From Halodesulfovibrio sp. (GTDB taxonomy: Bacteria > Desulfobacterota > Desulfovibrionia > Desulfovibrionales > Desulfovibrionaceae), in contig QKEJ01000178.1 in assembly GCA_003252375.1 (NCBI GenBank), positions 1 to 34,374 on the forward strand: DNA of 34,374 bases. Direction: 5' to 3'. Both the position numbers and the translations under genes were made by a program. Positions within the stretch are counted from its first letter, which is position 1. Every line of letters begins with the position of its first letter. Shown piece by piece: positions 1 through 8,309 of the stretch. Under the pieces are notes generated by a model. The model had not been told where the DNA came from. It worked only from the letters and a program-made list of their open reading frames with translations, and ran no database searches.

Positions 1-446
1 GTTGTTAGCAAAGGGGATGCCGAAGTTGACCCGTCGCCGGAATACATAAAAATATACAATAATTATAGTATGTTACAATTTACAGCCTACATTTCTCGTG
101 CCCTCCGCCCCCTACCAAGACATAATTGTATTTACAAATATGTTAAATGATCTTTTTTGAATTTTACAATTTTGCAACCAGCTGAGCAGCAAATACAAAC
201 ACATGAGCAAGCACTCAACATGCTATAATAATATGACTTATCAAAAACCAGCCGTCCACCCCATGAACGTATTGCGTACATTTTCGGAGGTCAGACGGCA
301 CACACCCTACACAGGGCAGGGGTTTTCGTCATTTTTATCATTTTTGTAAAAGTAAAAAAGGAAATACAAAGGGCCCGCAAGCGGGCCCCGGAATATCTCT
401 GCCGTCCGTCCGTACGGACGACGGGACGGAACGCACATGCTGCGGT
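1..446. other. AT-rich gene-free region
   Basis: I see no convincing gene here. The first 350 bases are much richer in A and T than the rest of the window. The hexamer TTACAA occurs at 73-78, 132-137 and 164-169, with looser copies nearby. A 28-codon reading frame from ATG 264 has no ribosome binding site and is probably chance. The right end holds the likely terminator of the minus-strand SPFH gene and a perfect palindrome, CGTCCGTACGGACG, at 407-420. Confidence 0.6.
364..388 (-). terminator. terminator of the nfeD-SPFH pair
   Basis: GGGCCCGC and GCGGGCCC (371-378 and 381-388) form an 8-bp stem with a two-base gap. Read on the minus strand it is followed by TTTGTATTTC and further T-rich sequence. 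It lies about 60 bases past the SPFH stop codon. The T tract is interrupted, so the assignment is moderate. Confidence 0.55.
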
Positions 447-1376
447 CTACAGATCCCCCTTGGAGCTCTTCACCGTAGCCATGGCCGAGGCGATCATGCC
501 TGCCACATCCCCGACATTGGCAGGCATGAGGATGGTGTTCCCGGTCTTGGCGAGGTTGCCGAACTGGGCAATGTACTGTTCCGCAAGGCGCATGTTCAGG
601 GCTTCCAGCCCGCCCTGCACCATGAGGGATTCCGCCACCATGTTTATCCCCTTGGCCGTTGCCTGCGCCACCATGGCGATACGCTTGGCGTCTGCCTCCG
701 CAACCAGGGTGACCTGCTGGGCATGGCCTTCCGCCTCGTTGATCTTGCGCTGCTTTTCACCTTCCGACTGGTTGATCATGCTCTGCCGCACCCCCTCGGA
801 TGTGGCGATACTTGCACGCTTCTGCCGTTCGGCCGTCATCTGGGCCTCCATGGCCTCCTTCACGGAGATGGGCGGGGTAATATCCTTGATCTCGTAGCGC
901 AGCACCTTCACGCCCCAGGTCATGGCCGCCTGGTCGATGGCGTCAATAACCTCGTTGTTGATCTTCTCGCGTTCCTCGAAGGTCTTGTCGAGATCGATCT
1001 TGCCGATGGCCGAGCGCAGCGTTGTCTGGGCCAGCTGGGATGCGGCACGCAGATAGTCGTCTATGCCGTAGGCGGCCTTGTAGGCATCCTGCACCTCCAG
1101 ATAGATGATGCCGTCCACCTCCACGCTCACGTTATCCTTGGTGATGCAGACCTGGGCAGGCACATCCATCACCTGCTCCTTCAGACTGAAGGCGTAGGCG
1201 ATGCGGTCCACAAAAGGAATGAGCACGTGAAATCCCGCCTCCAGCGTACGGCTGTACTTGCCAAGACGTTCCACGATGGCGGCCGTCTTCTGGGGCACGA
1301 TAACCGCGCCCTTGATCAGGACGACGATAAGGAGAACAGCAACGGCTCCGAGAGCCACGACAGAAGGAGTAAGCAT
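447..1376 (-). CDS. SPFH/band 7 membrane protein (paraslipin/QmcA type)
   Basis: This 309-aa protein starts with one hydrophobic segment (about residues 5-25) that should anchor it in the inner membrane. A band 7 domain follows, with the family pattern of PQKTAAIVERLGKY, then GFHVLIPFVDRI, then ITKDNVSVEVDG. A long charged helical region (about 170-260), with repeated EGE, EAEG and EADAK, is typical of stomatin-like oligomers. Length and layout match bacterial QmcA/paraslipins, which form membrane rings and often work with an NfeD partner. The upstream gene is indeed NfeD, 24 bases away, so the two probably share a transcript. The start has AGGAG eleven bases or fewer upstream. The cellular role is not settled for the family; membrane microdomain organisation or protein quality control is inferred. 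Confidence 0.9.
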   Translation of the reverse strand: MLTPSVVALGAVAVLLIVVLIKGAVIVPQKTAAIVERLGKYSRTLEAGFHVLIPFVDRIAYAFSLKEQVMDVPAQVCITKDNVSVEVDGIIYLEVQDAYKAAYGIDDYLRAASQLAQTTLRSAIGKIDLDKTFEEREKINNEVIDAIDQAAMTWGVKVLRYEIKDITPPISVKEAMEAQMTAERQKRASIATSEGVRQSMINQSEGEKQRKINEAEGHAQQVTLVAEADAKRIAMVAQATAKGINMVAESLMVQGGLEALNMRLAEQYIAQFGNLAKTGNTILMPANVGDVAGMIASAMATVKSSKGDL

Positions 1377-1400
1377 GATGAGCTCCTGGGGGGTGATGGG

Positions 1401-1856
1401 TTATGCGCGCCGCACGATGAGGCAGGAACGGTTTGTCTCGCTGACACCGGTGATTTCCGCCTCGGTCCCGGCAGGAAGCTCCTCCTCGGAGGCCGCTGTC
1501 CACAGGGTGCCACGATAACGGACGCGCCCTTCCCTGCCCGGCGCAATGGCCTGTTCCACGGCAACACGGCCTCCCACCTGGATATTGCCCGGTTCCGACT
1601 CCTTGGCTCCCTCGCTTCGTCCCACAAAAATGCGTACAGCGAGGCGACGAAGGGTGAGCAGGGATACCAGGGAAACCACGATGAACACGGCAAGCTGCAT
1701 AGTCAGGGCATCGGGCGCGAGAGCCGCCGCAATGGCGGCCGCAAGACAGCCGAGACCAAAAAAGATGATGACGAACCCGGGCACAGCCAGCTCTGCCAGC
1801 AGCACGACCACGCCAATGAGGAACCAGATCAGCCACGGAGAAAATACGTCGGGCAT
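1401..1856 (-). CDS. NfeD family membrane protein
   Basis: This 151-aa protein begins with three or four closely spaced hydrophobic segments (about residues 5-75: WLIWFLIGVVVLLAELAVPG, then FVIIFFGLGCLAAAIAAALA, then the LAVFIVVSLVSLLTL segment). A soluble beta-rich tail follows (about 90-151), with GGRVAVEQAIAPGREGRVRYRG and a C-terminal EITGVSETNRSCLIVRR. That is the short NfeD layout: membrane part plus OB-fold, without the serine protease domain of long NfeD proteins. A clear ribosome site, AAGGAG, sits five to six bases before ATG 1856. NfeD genes are nearly always beside SPFH genes, as here, and the OB domain is thought to contact the SPFH partner. Confidence 0.88.
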   Translation of the reverse strand: MPDVFSPWLIWFLIGVVVLLAELAVPGFVIIFFGLGCLAAAIAAALAPDALTMQLAVFIVVSLVSLLTLRRLAVRIFVGRSEGAKESEPGNIQVGGRVAVEQAIAPGREGRVRYRGTLWTAASEEELPAGTEAEITGVSETNRSCLIVRRA

Positions 1857-1921
1857 GGGGTCTCCTTATTCACAACCGCCCGATATCCGGGCAATACTGA
1901 CAAACCACACAAGAATACGAA

Positions 1922-1935
1922 GCGGTTTCTACCGC
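1922..1935 (-). terminator. weak hairpin after the molybdopterin gene
   Basis: GCGGT-TTCT-ACCGC forms a short 5-bp stem about 65 bases past the stop at 1999. On the minus strand it is followed by TTCGTATTCTT, which is only moderately T-rich. A second stem, GCCCG-ATATC-CGGGC (1878-1892), lies closer to the nfeD start and would be in its leader. Either could be a partial terminator. Confidence 0.25.
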
Positions 1936-1998
1936 ATTTCCGTTACCATGTCACCCACCGCAGGCAACAGGAGCACCCTCTCTCCACGTACCAGCCAC

Positions 1999-4029
1999 TC
2001 AGGCACAGGGCTCCACATCCACGAGACTGCAATGGAAGGCGCATGTGCGGCCCATGTCCGTAAGCCGCTGACTGGTCAGCTGGTTGGCGCCGCAGCCCGC
2101 AGGTCCGCCTGACCAGCGCAGCCCCTCGATGACCAGGACATCCGTGCGGGTCCTGTCCGTTACTTCCGCCGCAAGGAAGCACTCTCCCCTGCCGTTGAAC
2201 ACCCGCACCCGGTCCCCGTGGACTATCCCGCGCGCTGCGGCCGTCTCCGGATGGATGAACACCGAGGGACTTCCTGCCTCTGCCAGCAGGGAGGGAATCT
2301 CGTTGAACGCGGAATTAAGCATGAGGTGATGGGGCGGCGTAAGACATTCCAGGGGATACCTGTCTTCTCCTTCCGGATCGCGCACCGGGTCCCCCACGGG
2401 AACGGGCGGCAGCCCCTGCGCGGCAAGACTTGCCGAAAAGCACTCCGCCTTTCCCGACGGGGTGCCGAATCCGTCGGCATACGGGTTGGAAGGGATATTC
2501 AGCCGCACGGCGCGTCCCTCGCGCAGGGGACCAAGGTCCACCCCGTCCAGATACCCCGAGGCGTCCTCCGCCAGCAGGCAGTCGATGAACTCCTGCTCCG
2601 TCATGCGGAACACGGGCTCGTCAAACCCCATCCGTGCCGCAAGGGCCTGAAAGATATCCAGCGTGGAACGGCATTCACCGACAGGCGGTATGACGGGTTC
2701 CGCCTGTTGTATGTAGTTGTGTCCGTACGCCCTGTAGAGATCGGCCACCTCGAGAAAACTGGCGCCCGGCAGAATGATGTCCGCATAGCGGGCCGTATCC
2801 GTCAGATACATTTCCTGCACCACGGTAAAGAGGTCCTCCCTGGCAAGCCCCTCCAGTACAAGACGCGATTGAGGGGCGACCACGGCAGGGTTGGAGAGAT
2901 AGACATAGAGCATCTGGATGGGCGGTCCTTCAAAGCCCCCGGCCCCCGTCAGGGCATTGCCCAGTTCCACCATGTTCACCACGCGGGGTGGACATGGCCG
3001 CAGGTCCGGACGCTCCAGACAGCGCGTATTGCCCGGTGCGCCTCCGAGCGATCGCGTGATGCCGCCGCCCGGTCTGGCAAACGCATTCACCAGCACGGGC
3101 AGCAACGCAATGGTCCGCATGGCCATGCCCCCGGCCAGCTGCCGGGCAGGCCCCCAGCCGGTCCGGATATAGGGAGCCCGCGCCCGTCCGTATTCCAGGG
3201 CCAGGGCTTCAATCCTGGCCGCAGGAATATCGCAGATATCGGCCACTCTCTCCGGAGGGTAGGCATCCGCCTCGCGACGGAGCGCGTCATACCCCACGCT
3301 CATGCGTTCCACATACGCCCGATCGACCAACCCTTCGCGGATGAGCACATGCATCATGCCCAATGCGAGCGCCGCATCCGTCCCCGGGCGGAGCATAAAA
3401 TGTTCGTCCGCAGCCTCCGCCGTGCTGTTCCGGTAGGGATCTATCACGAGTATTCGCGCCCCGTTGCGCCGCGCCTGCGCAAAATGGGGCCAGGCATGGA
3501 TGTTTGTGGTGCGGGTGTTGCTCCCCCAGATAATGATGCAGTCGGCCTTGGCCGCCTCCTCTATCGCCGTGCTGGGGCCCTTGCCCAAACTCGCCGCAAA
3601 CCCGGCGGACGCCGCCGCACTGCAAATGGTCAGGTCAGGCGTGCTGGCGCCGAGCCTGTTGAAGAAGGCATCGCCGCACCGCCGGTGCACCAGTCCCATG
3701 TGGCCCGCATAGAAGTATGGCAGTATGGACAGCGAACCGGACTCCGCCACGACCGACCGCATGCGACCGGCAACGGTGTCCAGCGCCTCATCCCAGCTGA
3801 TGGGGACGAACTCGCCGCTCCCCTTGGCTCCAACCCGCTTCAGCGGAGTGGTAATGCGCTCCCCGCCGTGCACATGAGCCGGGAAATGGCTGCCCTTCCG
3901 GCAGATGAACCCTTGTGTGTAGGGATGCTCGGGATCCCCCTTCACGGCAACAATCCTGCCATTCTCCACCCGGACCAGCAGGCCGCAGGTATCGGGACAA
4001 TCCTTGGCGCATACCGCACGCTTCCACAT
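1999..4029 (-). CDS. molybdopterin-dependent oxidoreductase, cytoplasmic
   Basis: This 676-aa protein is a catalytic subunit of the DMSO reductase (MopB) superfamily. The N-terminus carries a [4Fe-4S] site, C7-X3-C11-X3-C15-X27-C43. Molybdopterin-domain patterns follow: the IIWGSNTRTTN segment, ILVIDPYRNSTAEAADEHF, LRPGTDAALALGMMHVLI, and a C-terminal domain with HPETAAARGIVHGDRVRVFN. ATG 4029 was chosen because AAGGAG lies about seven bases upstream; a GTG five codons earlier is less well placed. There is no twin-arginine signal, so it should stay in the cytoplasm. No partner iron-sulfur or membrane subunit gene is adjacent, which suggests a stand-alone enzyme or a subunit of a complex encoded elsewhere. 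The substrate cannot be told from the sequence. Confidence 0.88.
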   Translation of the reverse strand: MWKRAVCAKDCPDTCGLLVRVENGRIVAVKGDPEHPYTQGFICRKGSHFPAHVHGGERITTPLKRVGAKGSGEFVPISWDEALDTVAGRMRSVVAESGSLSILPYFYAGHMGLVHRRCGDAFFNRLGASTPDLTICSAAASAGFAASLGKGPSTAIEEAAKADCIIIWGSNTRTTNIHAWPHFAQARRNGARILVIDPYRNSTAEAADEHFMLRPGTDAALALGMMHVLIREGLVDRAYVERMSVGYDALRREADAYPPERVADICDIPAARIEALALEYGRARAPYIRTGWGPARQLAGGMAMRTIALLPVLVNAFARPGGGITRSLGGAPGNTRCLERPDLRPCPPRVVNMVELGNALTGAGGFEGPPIQMLYVYLSNPAVVAPQSRLVLEGLAREDLFTVVQEMYLTDTARYADIILPGASFLEVADLYRAYGHNYIQQAEPVIPPVGECRSTLDIFQALAARMGFDEPVFRMTEQEFIDCLLAEDASGYLDGVDLGPLREGRAVRLNIPSNPYADGFGTPSGKAECFSASLAAQGLPPVPVGDPVRDPEGEDRYPLECLTPPHHLMLNSAFNEIPSLLAEAGSPSVFIHPETAAARGIVHGDRVRVFNGRGECFLAAEVTDRTRTDVLVIEGLRWSGGPAGCGANQLTSQRLTDMGRTCAFHCSLVDVEPCA

Positions 4030-4179
4030 ATTCTGCTCCTTCACTGACCGTTATCCGACACGGACGCACCCTACCCTTCACTCCCGCCTCATGTCCAATG
4101 TCCCCGCTCCCTTGCCCGGTTGCCTTCCCGTCCGCATGCCGTTACTCTGCCCACCACACCACAACACAGGACACCGACC

Positions 4180-4647
4180 ATGACGCCAGCCATCAACGCC
4201 GCCAAGAAGGCCCGCATTCCCTATTCCGTACACGAATACTCCCACGATCCCGGAGCGGCCTCCTACGGCGGCGAAGCTGCCGCCAAGCTCGGCATCCAGC
4301 CGGAACGGGTTTTCAAGACCCTGGTCGTGGCCGGTGACGGCAAGGATCTCATCGTGGCCGTGGTGCCCGTTGCAGGCCAGCTGGACCTGAAACTGCTGGC
4401 AAAGGCGCTGGGCATCAAGAAGACCGCCATGGCCGATGCCAAGGTCGTGGAACGGACCACGGGCTACGTGCTCGGCGGCGTCAGCCCTCTCGGCCAGAAA
4501 AAGCGCCTCAAGACGGTCATTGACGCCTCGGCCGACACCTTTCCCACCATCTTCGTCAGTGCAGGCCGCCGGGGGCTGGAAATTGAACTCACCCCGCAGG
4601 ATCTCGCCACCCTCACCGGAGCCCTGTTTGCAGACATAGGCCGGTAA
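4180..4647 (+). CDS. ybaK: YbaK/EbsC family aminoacyl-tRNA deacylase
   Basis: This 155-aa protein fits the length and layout of YbaK, the trans-editing factor that hydrolyses Cys-tRNA(Pro). Visible hallmarks are the early SVHEYSHDP strand, the VFKTLVV segment with the lysine expected near the active site, and [17 protein letters not shown], which matches the GGISPLGQKK pattern of YbaK proteins. A final [18 protein letters not shown] strand and helix complete the fold. ATG 4180 was chosen over upstream in-frame starts because AGGA lies eight bases before it and the protein begins where family members do. It is transcribed alone, divergent from the molybdopterin gene. A short GGCCG/CGGCC stem (4639-4656) spans the stop but has no T tract. 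Confidence 0.88.
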   Translation: MTPAINAAKKARIPYSVHEYSHDPGAASYGGEAAAKLGIQPERVFKTLVVAGDGKDLIVAVVPVAGQLDLKLLAKALGIKKTAMADAKVVERTTGYVLGGVSPLGQKKRLKTVIDASADTFPTIFVSAGRRGLEIELTPQDLATLTGALFADIGR

Positions 4648-4792
4648 CATACGGCCATCACTTCCCCACATGCCCCCGCCAAGAACAGGATATTCGGCAC
4701 ACCCGTGTTACGCCTCCTCTTGCCGAGCAGGCATAGCCTAAAGAAAATTTATAAGACCCTCCCCCTATAAAACCCCCTTTACGCGCCGATAT

Positions 4793-4831
4793 GTTTCTGA
4801 AGAAACCCGCACCGGGGGGTGCAAGGGGGGG
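4793..4831 (+). promoter_or_regulatory. leader hairpins and G7 tract at glycosyltransferase start
   Basis: Two small perfect hairpins lie back to back: GTTTC-TGAA-GAAAC (4793-4806) and GCACC-GGGG-GGTGC (4809-4822). Seven consecutive G (4825-4831) then stand where the Shine-Dalgarno sequence of TTG 4838 should be. The hairpins could hide or expose this G tract. Whether they regulate translation is inference. Confidence 0.35.
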
Positions 4832-4837
4832 ACAGTC

Positions 4838-5719
4838 TTGATACCAATTCTCAGCATCGTGATCCCGAATCACAATTATGGCGGCTTTCTGCCACGCCTG
4901 TTCCGGTGCCTTGCGGAACAGACAGCGGACCTTGGGCAGATGGAAGTCATCTTTGTGGATGACGGCAGTACGGACGACTCCGTGCCTCTTGCCCGCACAC
5001 TGGGCAGCACCCTCGGATGCGCCCGTTTCCAGTCGCTTCAGGCCGGAGGAAAGGGCCACCCCGGCCCTGTCCGCAACAAGGGGTTTGCCGTGGCCCGGGG
5101 CCCCCTGCTGTGGTATCTGGATGCCGATGATCTGGTGGCCCCCACATTTCTCCAGTCGTGCCTCGACGTGTTTGCCAGCTCCCCTGAAACGGATCTTGTC
5201 TATACCGCGCAATACCAGCTGTGGAACGGCAGGGAACATCCCCTGCCGGACGCCGACGCTCCCATCATCCTCCCGAAAGCCACCCCCGCATTGCTGACAT
5301 GGCAAAACGTGCTGACCTCTCCGGCCATGTTCCGGCGCAAGGTCTGGCAAAGCAGTTCGGGATTCAGAACCAACACCCTGTATGAAGACTGGGATTTCTG
5401 GCTCCAGGCCGCATGCAACGGCTTTGCATTCTCCCGTATCAAGTCCCCGTTGTTCTACTACTGCCGACACGAAAGCAGTTTTTCGCACAAGGCGGAGCGC
5501 ACGGACGCCACGGCCAAGGCGCAGATTGTCCGCAACAATCCGGCGGCGTTCCATCCCATTGTACGCAAATGGGCCGAGGTCGTCCGGAGCGAGGCATGCC
5601 CCATGGATACTTTCCCGCGCGGCATCATCCCCCTTCCCAAGGATGCCCTTGCCGCGCTGGATACACACGTGCAGCAAGCCACCCCGCCATCCTTCGCTCA
5701 GGCGGGGTGCCAGACATAG
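4838..5719 (+). CDS. glycosyltransferase family 2
   Basis: This 293-aa GT-A fold glycosyltransferase transfers sugar from an activated nucleotide donor. The first strand, SIVIPNHNYGGFLPRLFRCL, is the usual GT2 opening. FVDDGSTDDS binds the nucleotide, YLDADDL carries the metal-binding DxD, and YEDWDFWLQAA supplies the acidic catalytic region. No membrane segment is visible. The start is a TTG behind a run of seven G; no ATG or GTG in frame gives a better start, and the protein begins only five residues before the first conserved strand. It has no glycan-cluster neighbours, so its acceptor (lipopolysaccharide, exopolysaccharide or a protein such as flagellin) is unknown. A strong bidirectional terminator follows 22 bases later. 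Confidence 0.85.
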   Translation: MIPILSIVIPNHNYGGFLPRLFRCLAEQTADLGQMEVIFVDDGSTDDSVPLARTLGSTLGCARFQSLQAGGKGHPGPVRNKGFAVARGPLLWYLDADDLVAPTFLQSCLDVFASSPETDLVYTAQYQLWNGREHPLPDADAPIILPKATPALLTWQNVLTSPAMFRRKVWQSSSGFRTNTLYEDWDFWLQAACNGFAFSRIKSPLFYYCRHESSFSHKAERTDATAKAQIVRNNPAAFHPIVRKWAEVVRSEACPMDTFPRGIIPLPKDALAALDTHVQQATPPSFAQAGCQT

Positions 5720-5741
5720 ATGCATCCTCCCTGCAACAGCA

Positions 5742-5772
5742 GAACGCCCCGGAGCCTTGCTCCGGGGCGTTC
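5742..5772. terminator. bidirectional terminator, glycosyltransferase/chemoreceptor
   Basis: A perfect 13-bp stem, GAACGCCCCGGAG and CTCCGGGGCGTTC, closes a five-base loop. It sits midway between two convergent genes (stops at 5719 and 5805). The flanks are not long T tracts, but position and stem strength make termination for both genes likely. Confidence 0.75.
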
Positions 5773-5804
5773 ATTCATTACGGGATCAGATAGGCAGCGC
5801 AGGG

Positions 5805-7967
5805 TTATCGCTCGCCCTGCTCCTTCATGCGCAGGACAAGCTCGCCGAGCACCCTGGCCTGTTCCGCAAGTTCCACCACCGCGGTGGCGGACTGCTGCAT
5901 GGAGCTGCTTGTCTCCATGGAGATCCGGTTGATGCCGCCGATACTGTCAGTGATTTCCTCACTGGCGGCCGACTGTTCTTCCGACGCGGTGGCAATGGAC
6001 ACAACCTGCGTCGTGTTGGATTCAGAAAAGGCCACGATCTCCTTCAGGGATTCTCCTGACTGGTTCACGAGCCCCGTCGTCGTTTCGATAATGGTCACGG
6101 CTTCATCCACATTATGGATGTTCTGCCGCGTGCCCTCCTGAATACCCTTGATCGCCGCTCCCACTTGGGTGGTGGCGCTCATGGTTTTTTCCGCCAGCTT
6201 GCGCACCTCGTCCGCCACAACGGCAAAGCCACGTCCTGCTTCTCCGGCACGGGCCGCCTCGATGGCGGCATTGAGGGCCAGCAGGTTGGTCTGGTCGGCA
6301 ATATCGGTGATCACCACCATGACCTGTCCGATTCCGTCGACCTTGGCGCCCAGAAGGGACATGTCTTCCTTGATGGCCATGGCGGACTGCTGCACCCGGG
6401 ATATCTGCGACACGACATCGGAAACCATGCTGGCTCCCTGCAGCGCCTTCTGCTTGGTCGATTCCGCCGTTTCCGAAGCCGTGGCAGCACTCTGGGCCAC
6501 CTCCAGCACGCTGGCGTTCATCTGCTCCATGGCGGTGGCGACTTCGGCCACCCGGTTGGTCTGCGCCTCGGCGCCACGACTTGCCTGCTCAACCTGCGCC
6601 GCCAGCTGCTCGGATGCCGTGGACACGACATGCACCACGTCCTCAAGCTGCAGGGCGGCTGAAAGCATGCTTTCATTCTTCACCTGCGCATCCTTCTGCA
6701 ACCGCTCAGCCTCTTCCAGAGCCTCTCTGGCCTTCACGGTCTGCTCCTGCGCTTCCGCGGCCAGCTGCTCGGACCGGGCGATATTTTCCACCAGCGAGGC
6801 GACCATTTCGCCAAACGTGCTGTGCAGGGTGCGCAGTTCGCCCCCGAAAAGACTGGCATCGCTCTTCGCCTGATAATTGCCGGAAGCGATCTCCTTGGCA
6901 TACTCCACCATCAGCTCAACAGGCCGGGACAGCTGACGGGAAATGAGCAGGATGGCCCCAAGCGTCACCAGGGTCGCGATCACGCACAGGATGATGAGAA
7001 AACGGGTCAGCGCCGTGGAATCCGCAAGAATCTCTTCCACGGGCGCCTTGATGGCGAGGTACCATGTAGTATCAGTCCCATCGAAATGGATGGGCATGAA
7101 GCTGTATACGGCTACCCTGTCGTCCTGCGTGGACATTTGCTCAAAGGTAATTGCCTTCCCATGCTGCATGGCGCCGCGAACATCACGGCGCTCCTTCCAT
7201 CCGGCAAGCGAAAAGAGCTTCTTGCCCACCAGATCCTCATTCTGATGCACAACAAACTGGCCATCACCGGTCAGAAGAAAGGCGTTCCCGGTTTCGTGCA
7301 CACGGATGGAGAGAATCTCTTCCTTGAGCGTGCCAAGATCAAAGTCCGTGCCCACTATGCCCACAAACTCGCCGTTGACGAGGATGGGGATGCACAGGCT
7401 GACAAGGGAATGCACCGTACCGGAGAAATCCCAATCATAGGGTGCCGTAATATAGGCCTTTCGGGTCTTCCTGGGAGTGCTGTAATAGTCCTCGCCATCC
7501 GGATTGCCCAGCGAGTCCACGGTAATGCTGCCGCCCGCCCGGTTCACGTTCGGCGTAAAACGGCCGGTGGCATCATGTCCCGGAGTGCCTGCATAGACCG
7601 CGTCGTTGCCGTCATAGGCGTCAGGCTCCCATCCGGTGTAGATGCCAAGCGCCGATTCGTTGTTTCGCAGCATGCCCTTCAGCATGGCCACAACCTTATC
7701 CCGGTCCATGGGCGCCCCAGTGGTCTGCACCGAGCTCATGCCGGCAGAAAGAGACTGCAGGGGGGCAAGGCTCTTCTCAAAGAAATTCTGCACATGCAGG
7801 CTCTCCTTGCCGGCAAGGGCCTCCAGTTCAAGCTGGGCGATATGCCTGATGGCCTGAGAGCTGCGGTCGGCCGCTATGGAAACGATGGTGACGAGTATTA
7901 TGGTCAGGACCAGGGCAACCGGCAGGACGATCTTGTACGCCATGCGCAGGTTTCGATACCATTTCAT
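5805..7967 (-). CDS. methyl-accepting chemotaxis protein with cache sensor
   Basis: This 720-aa chemoreceptor has a membrane segment at about residues 12-33, a large periplasmic region (about 35-318) of the double-cache type, a second membrane segment (about 321-343), a HAMP linker, and a cytoplasmic signalling helix pair. The sensor shows cache-like patterns such as [13 protein letters not shown] and [17 protein letters not shown]. The hairpin tip with [20 protein letters not shown] and [16 protein letters not shown] is the invariant CheA/CheW contact. The protein ends [14 protein letters not shown], with no C-terminal pentapeptide for CheR tethering. The ligand is unknown; cache domains often bind small organic acids or amino acids. 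It is monocistronic, with a possible sigma-54 promoter upstream. Confidence 0.93.
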   Translation of the reverse strand: MKWYRNLRMAYKIVLPVALVLTIILVTIVSIAADRSSQAIRHIAQLELEALAGKESLHVQNFFEKSLAPLQSLSAGMSSVQTTGAPMDRDKVVAMLKGMLRNNESALGIYTGWEPDAYDGNDAVYAGTPGHDATGRFTPNVNRAGGSITVDSLGNPDGEDYYSTPRKTRKAYITAPYDWDFSGTVHSLVSLCIPILVNGEFVGIVGTDFDLGTLKEEILSIRVHETGNAFLLTGDGQFVVHQNEDLVGKKLFSLAGWKERRDVRGAMQHGKAITFEQMSTQDDRVAVYSFMPIHFDGTDTTWYLAIKAPVEEILADSTALTRFLIILCVIATLVTLGAILLISRQLSRPVELMVEYAKEIASGNYQAKSDASLFGGELRTLHSTFGEMVASLVENIARSEQLAAEAQEQTVKAREALEEAERLQKDAQVKNESMLSAALQLEDVVHVVSTASEQLAAQVEQASRGAEAQTNRVAEVATAMEQMNASVLEVAQSAATASETAESTKQKALQGASMVSDVVSQISRVQQSAMAIKEDMSLLGAKVDGIGQVMVVITDIADQTNLLALNAAIEAARAGEAGRGFAVVADEVRKLAEKTMSATTQVGAAIKGIQEGTRQNIHNVDEAVTIIETTTGLVNQSGESLKEIVAFSESNTTQVVSIATASEEQSAASEEITDSIGGINRISMETSSSMQQSATAVVELAEQARVLGELVLRMKEQGER

Positions 7968-8071
7968 GCAATTCTCCTGAGTGTGTCGCGGGAGCGGTTC
8001 GAGTTGTGTCTGTTGTCGTGAAGCCCTTTTCCGCCCCCCAGCGGAAAGGGAAAGATGCCCCGGCCCCGATG

Positions 8072-8087
8072 TGCAAGGATTGCTCCA
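8072..8087 (-). promoter_or_regulatory. possible sigma-54 promoter of the chemoreceptor
   Basis: Read on the minus strand the sequence is TGGAGCAATCCTTGCA. It keeps the GG and GC pairs with exactly ten bases between them and the TTGCA of the -12 element. The -24 element (TGGAGC against TGGCAC) has two mismatches. The start codon lies about 105 bases downstream. No enhancer site was identified. Confidence 0.4.
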
Positions 8088-8251
8088 AGGAACGGACGGC
8101 TGCCGCTTCCCGACGAATGGCCGTGCGCCGGCAGAAGATCAGGCCGTCATGCGCCCCCAGCGCGCGACAGGCACGTCGCAACAGCGACATGCGCGTCGCA
8201 CAACAAGAGCCTCTCCCCAGTCGAACCGCTGCCCATGTACCAAGGGCAAAC

Positions 8252-8285
8252 AAAAACTCCCCGCAAGCCGAGACTTGCGGGGAGT
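8252..8285 (-). terminator. terminator of the motA-to-ssb gene series
   Basis: ACTCCCCGCAAG (8256-8267) and CTTGCGGGGAGT (8274-8285) form a perfect 12-bp stem with a six-base loop. On the minus strand it is followed by TTTTTG. It lies 25 bases past the ssb stop codon, in the classic intrinsic terminator position. Confidence 0.85.
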
Positions 8286-8309
8286 AGATATACTGCAGCA
8301 ATTGCGCTG

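Larger units (their letters stand above)
7968..8309. other. intergenic region between chemoreceptor and ssb
   Basis: This gap of 342 bases holds no convincing gene. It contains the leader of the chemoreceptor gene on the minus strand, including an imperfect stem where CCCTTTTCCGC (about 8027-8037) faces GCGGAAAGGG (about 8041-8050). It also contains the possible sigma-54 site and the ssb terminator, each listed separately. Confidence 0.6.

Noticed and set aside
264-350. 28-codon frame in the AT-rich left region
   Set aside because: It has no ribosome site and no sign of conservation, and a frame this short is expected by chance.
723-2063. 446-codon plus-strand frame opposite the SPFH/NfeD genes
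   Set aside because: It is antisense to two well-supported genes, is rich in His, Arg and Gly with no domain, and has no ribosome site. GC-rich codon bias creates such frames.
2218-4047. 609-codon plus-strand frame opposite the molybdopterin gene
   Set aside because: It is a mirror frame of a gene with clear iron-sulfur and molybdopterin motifs. Its composition is dominated by Arg, Gly, His and Pro.
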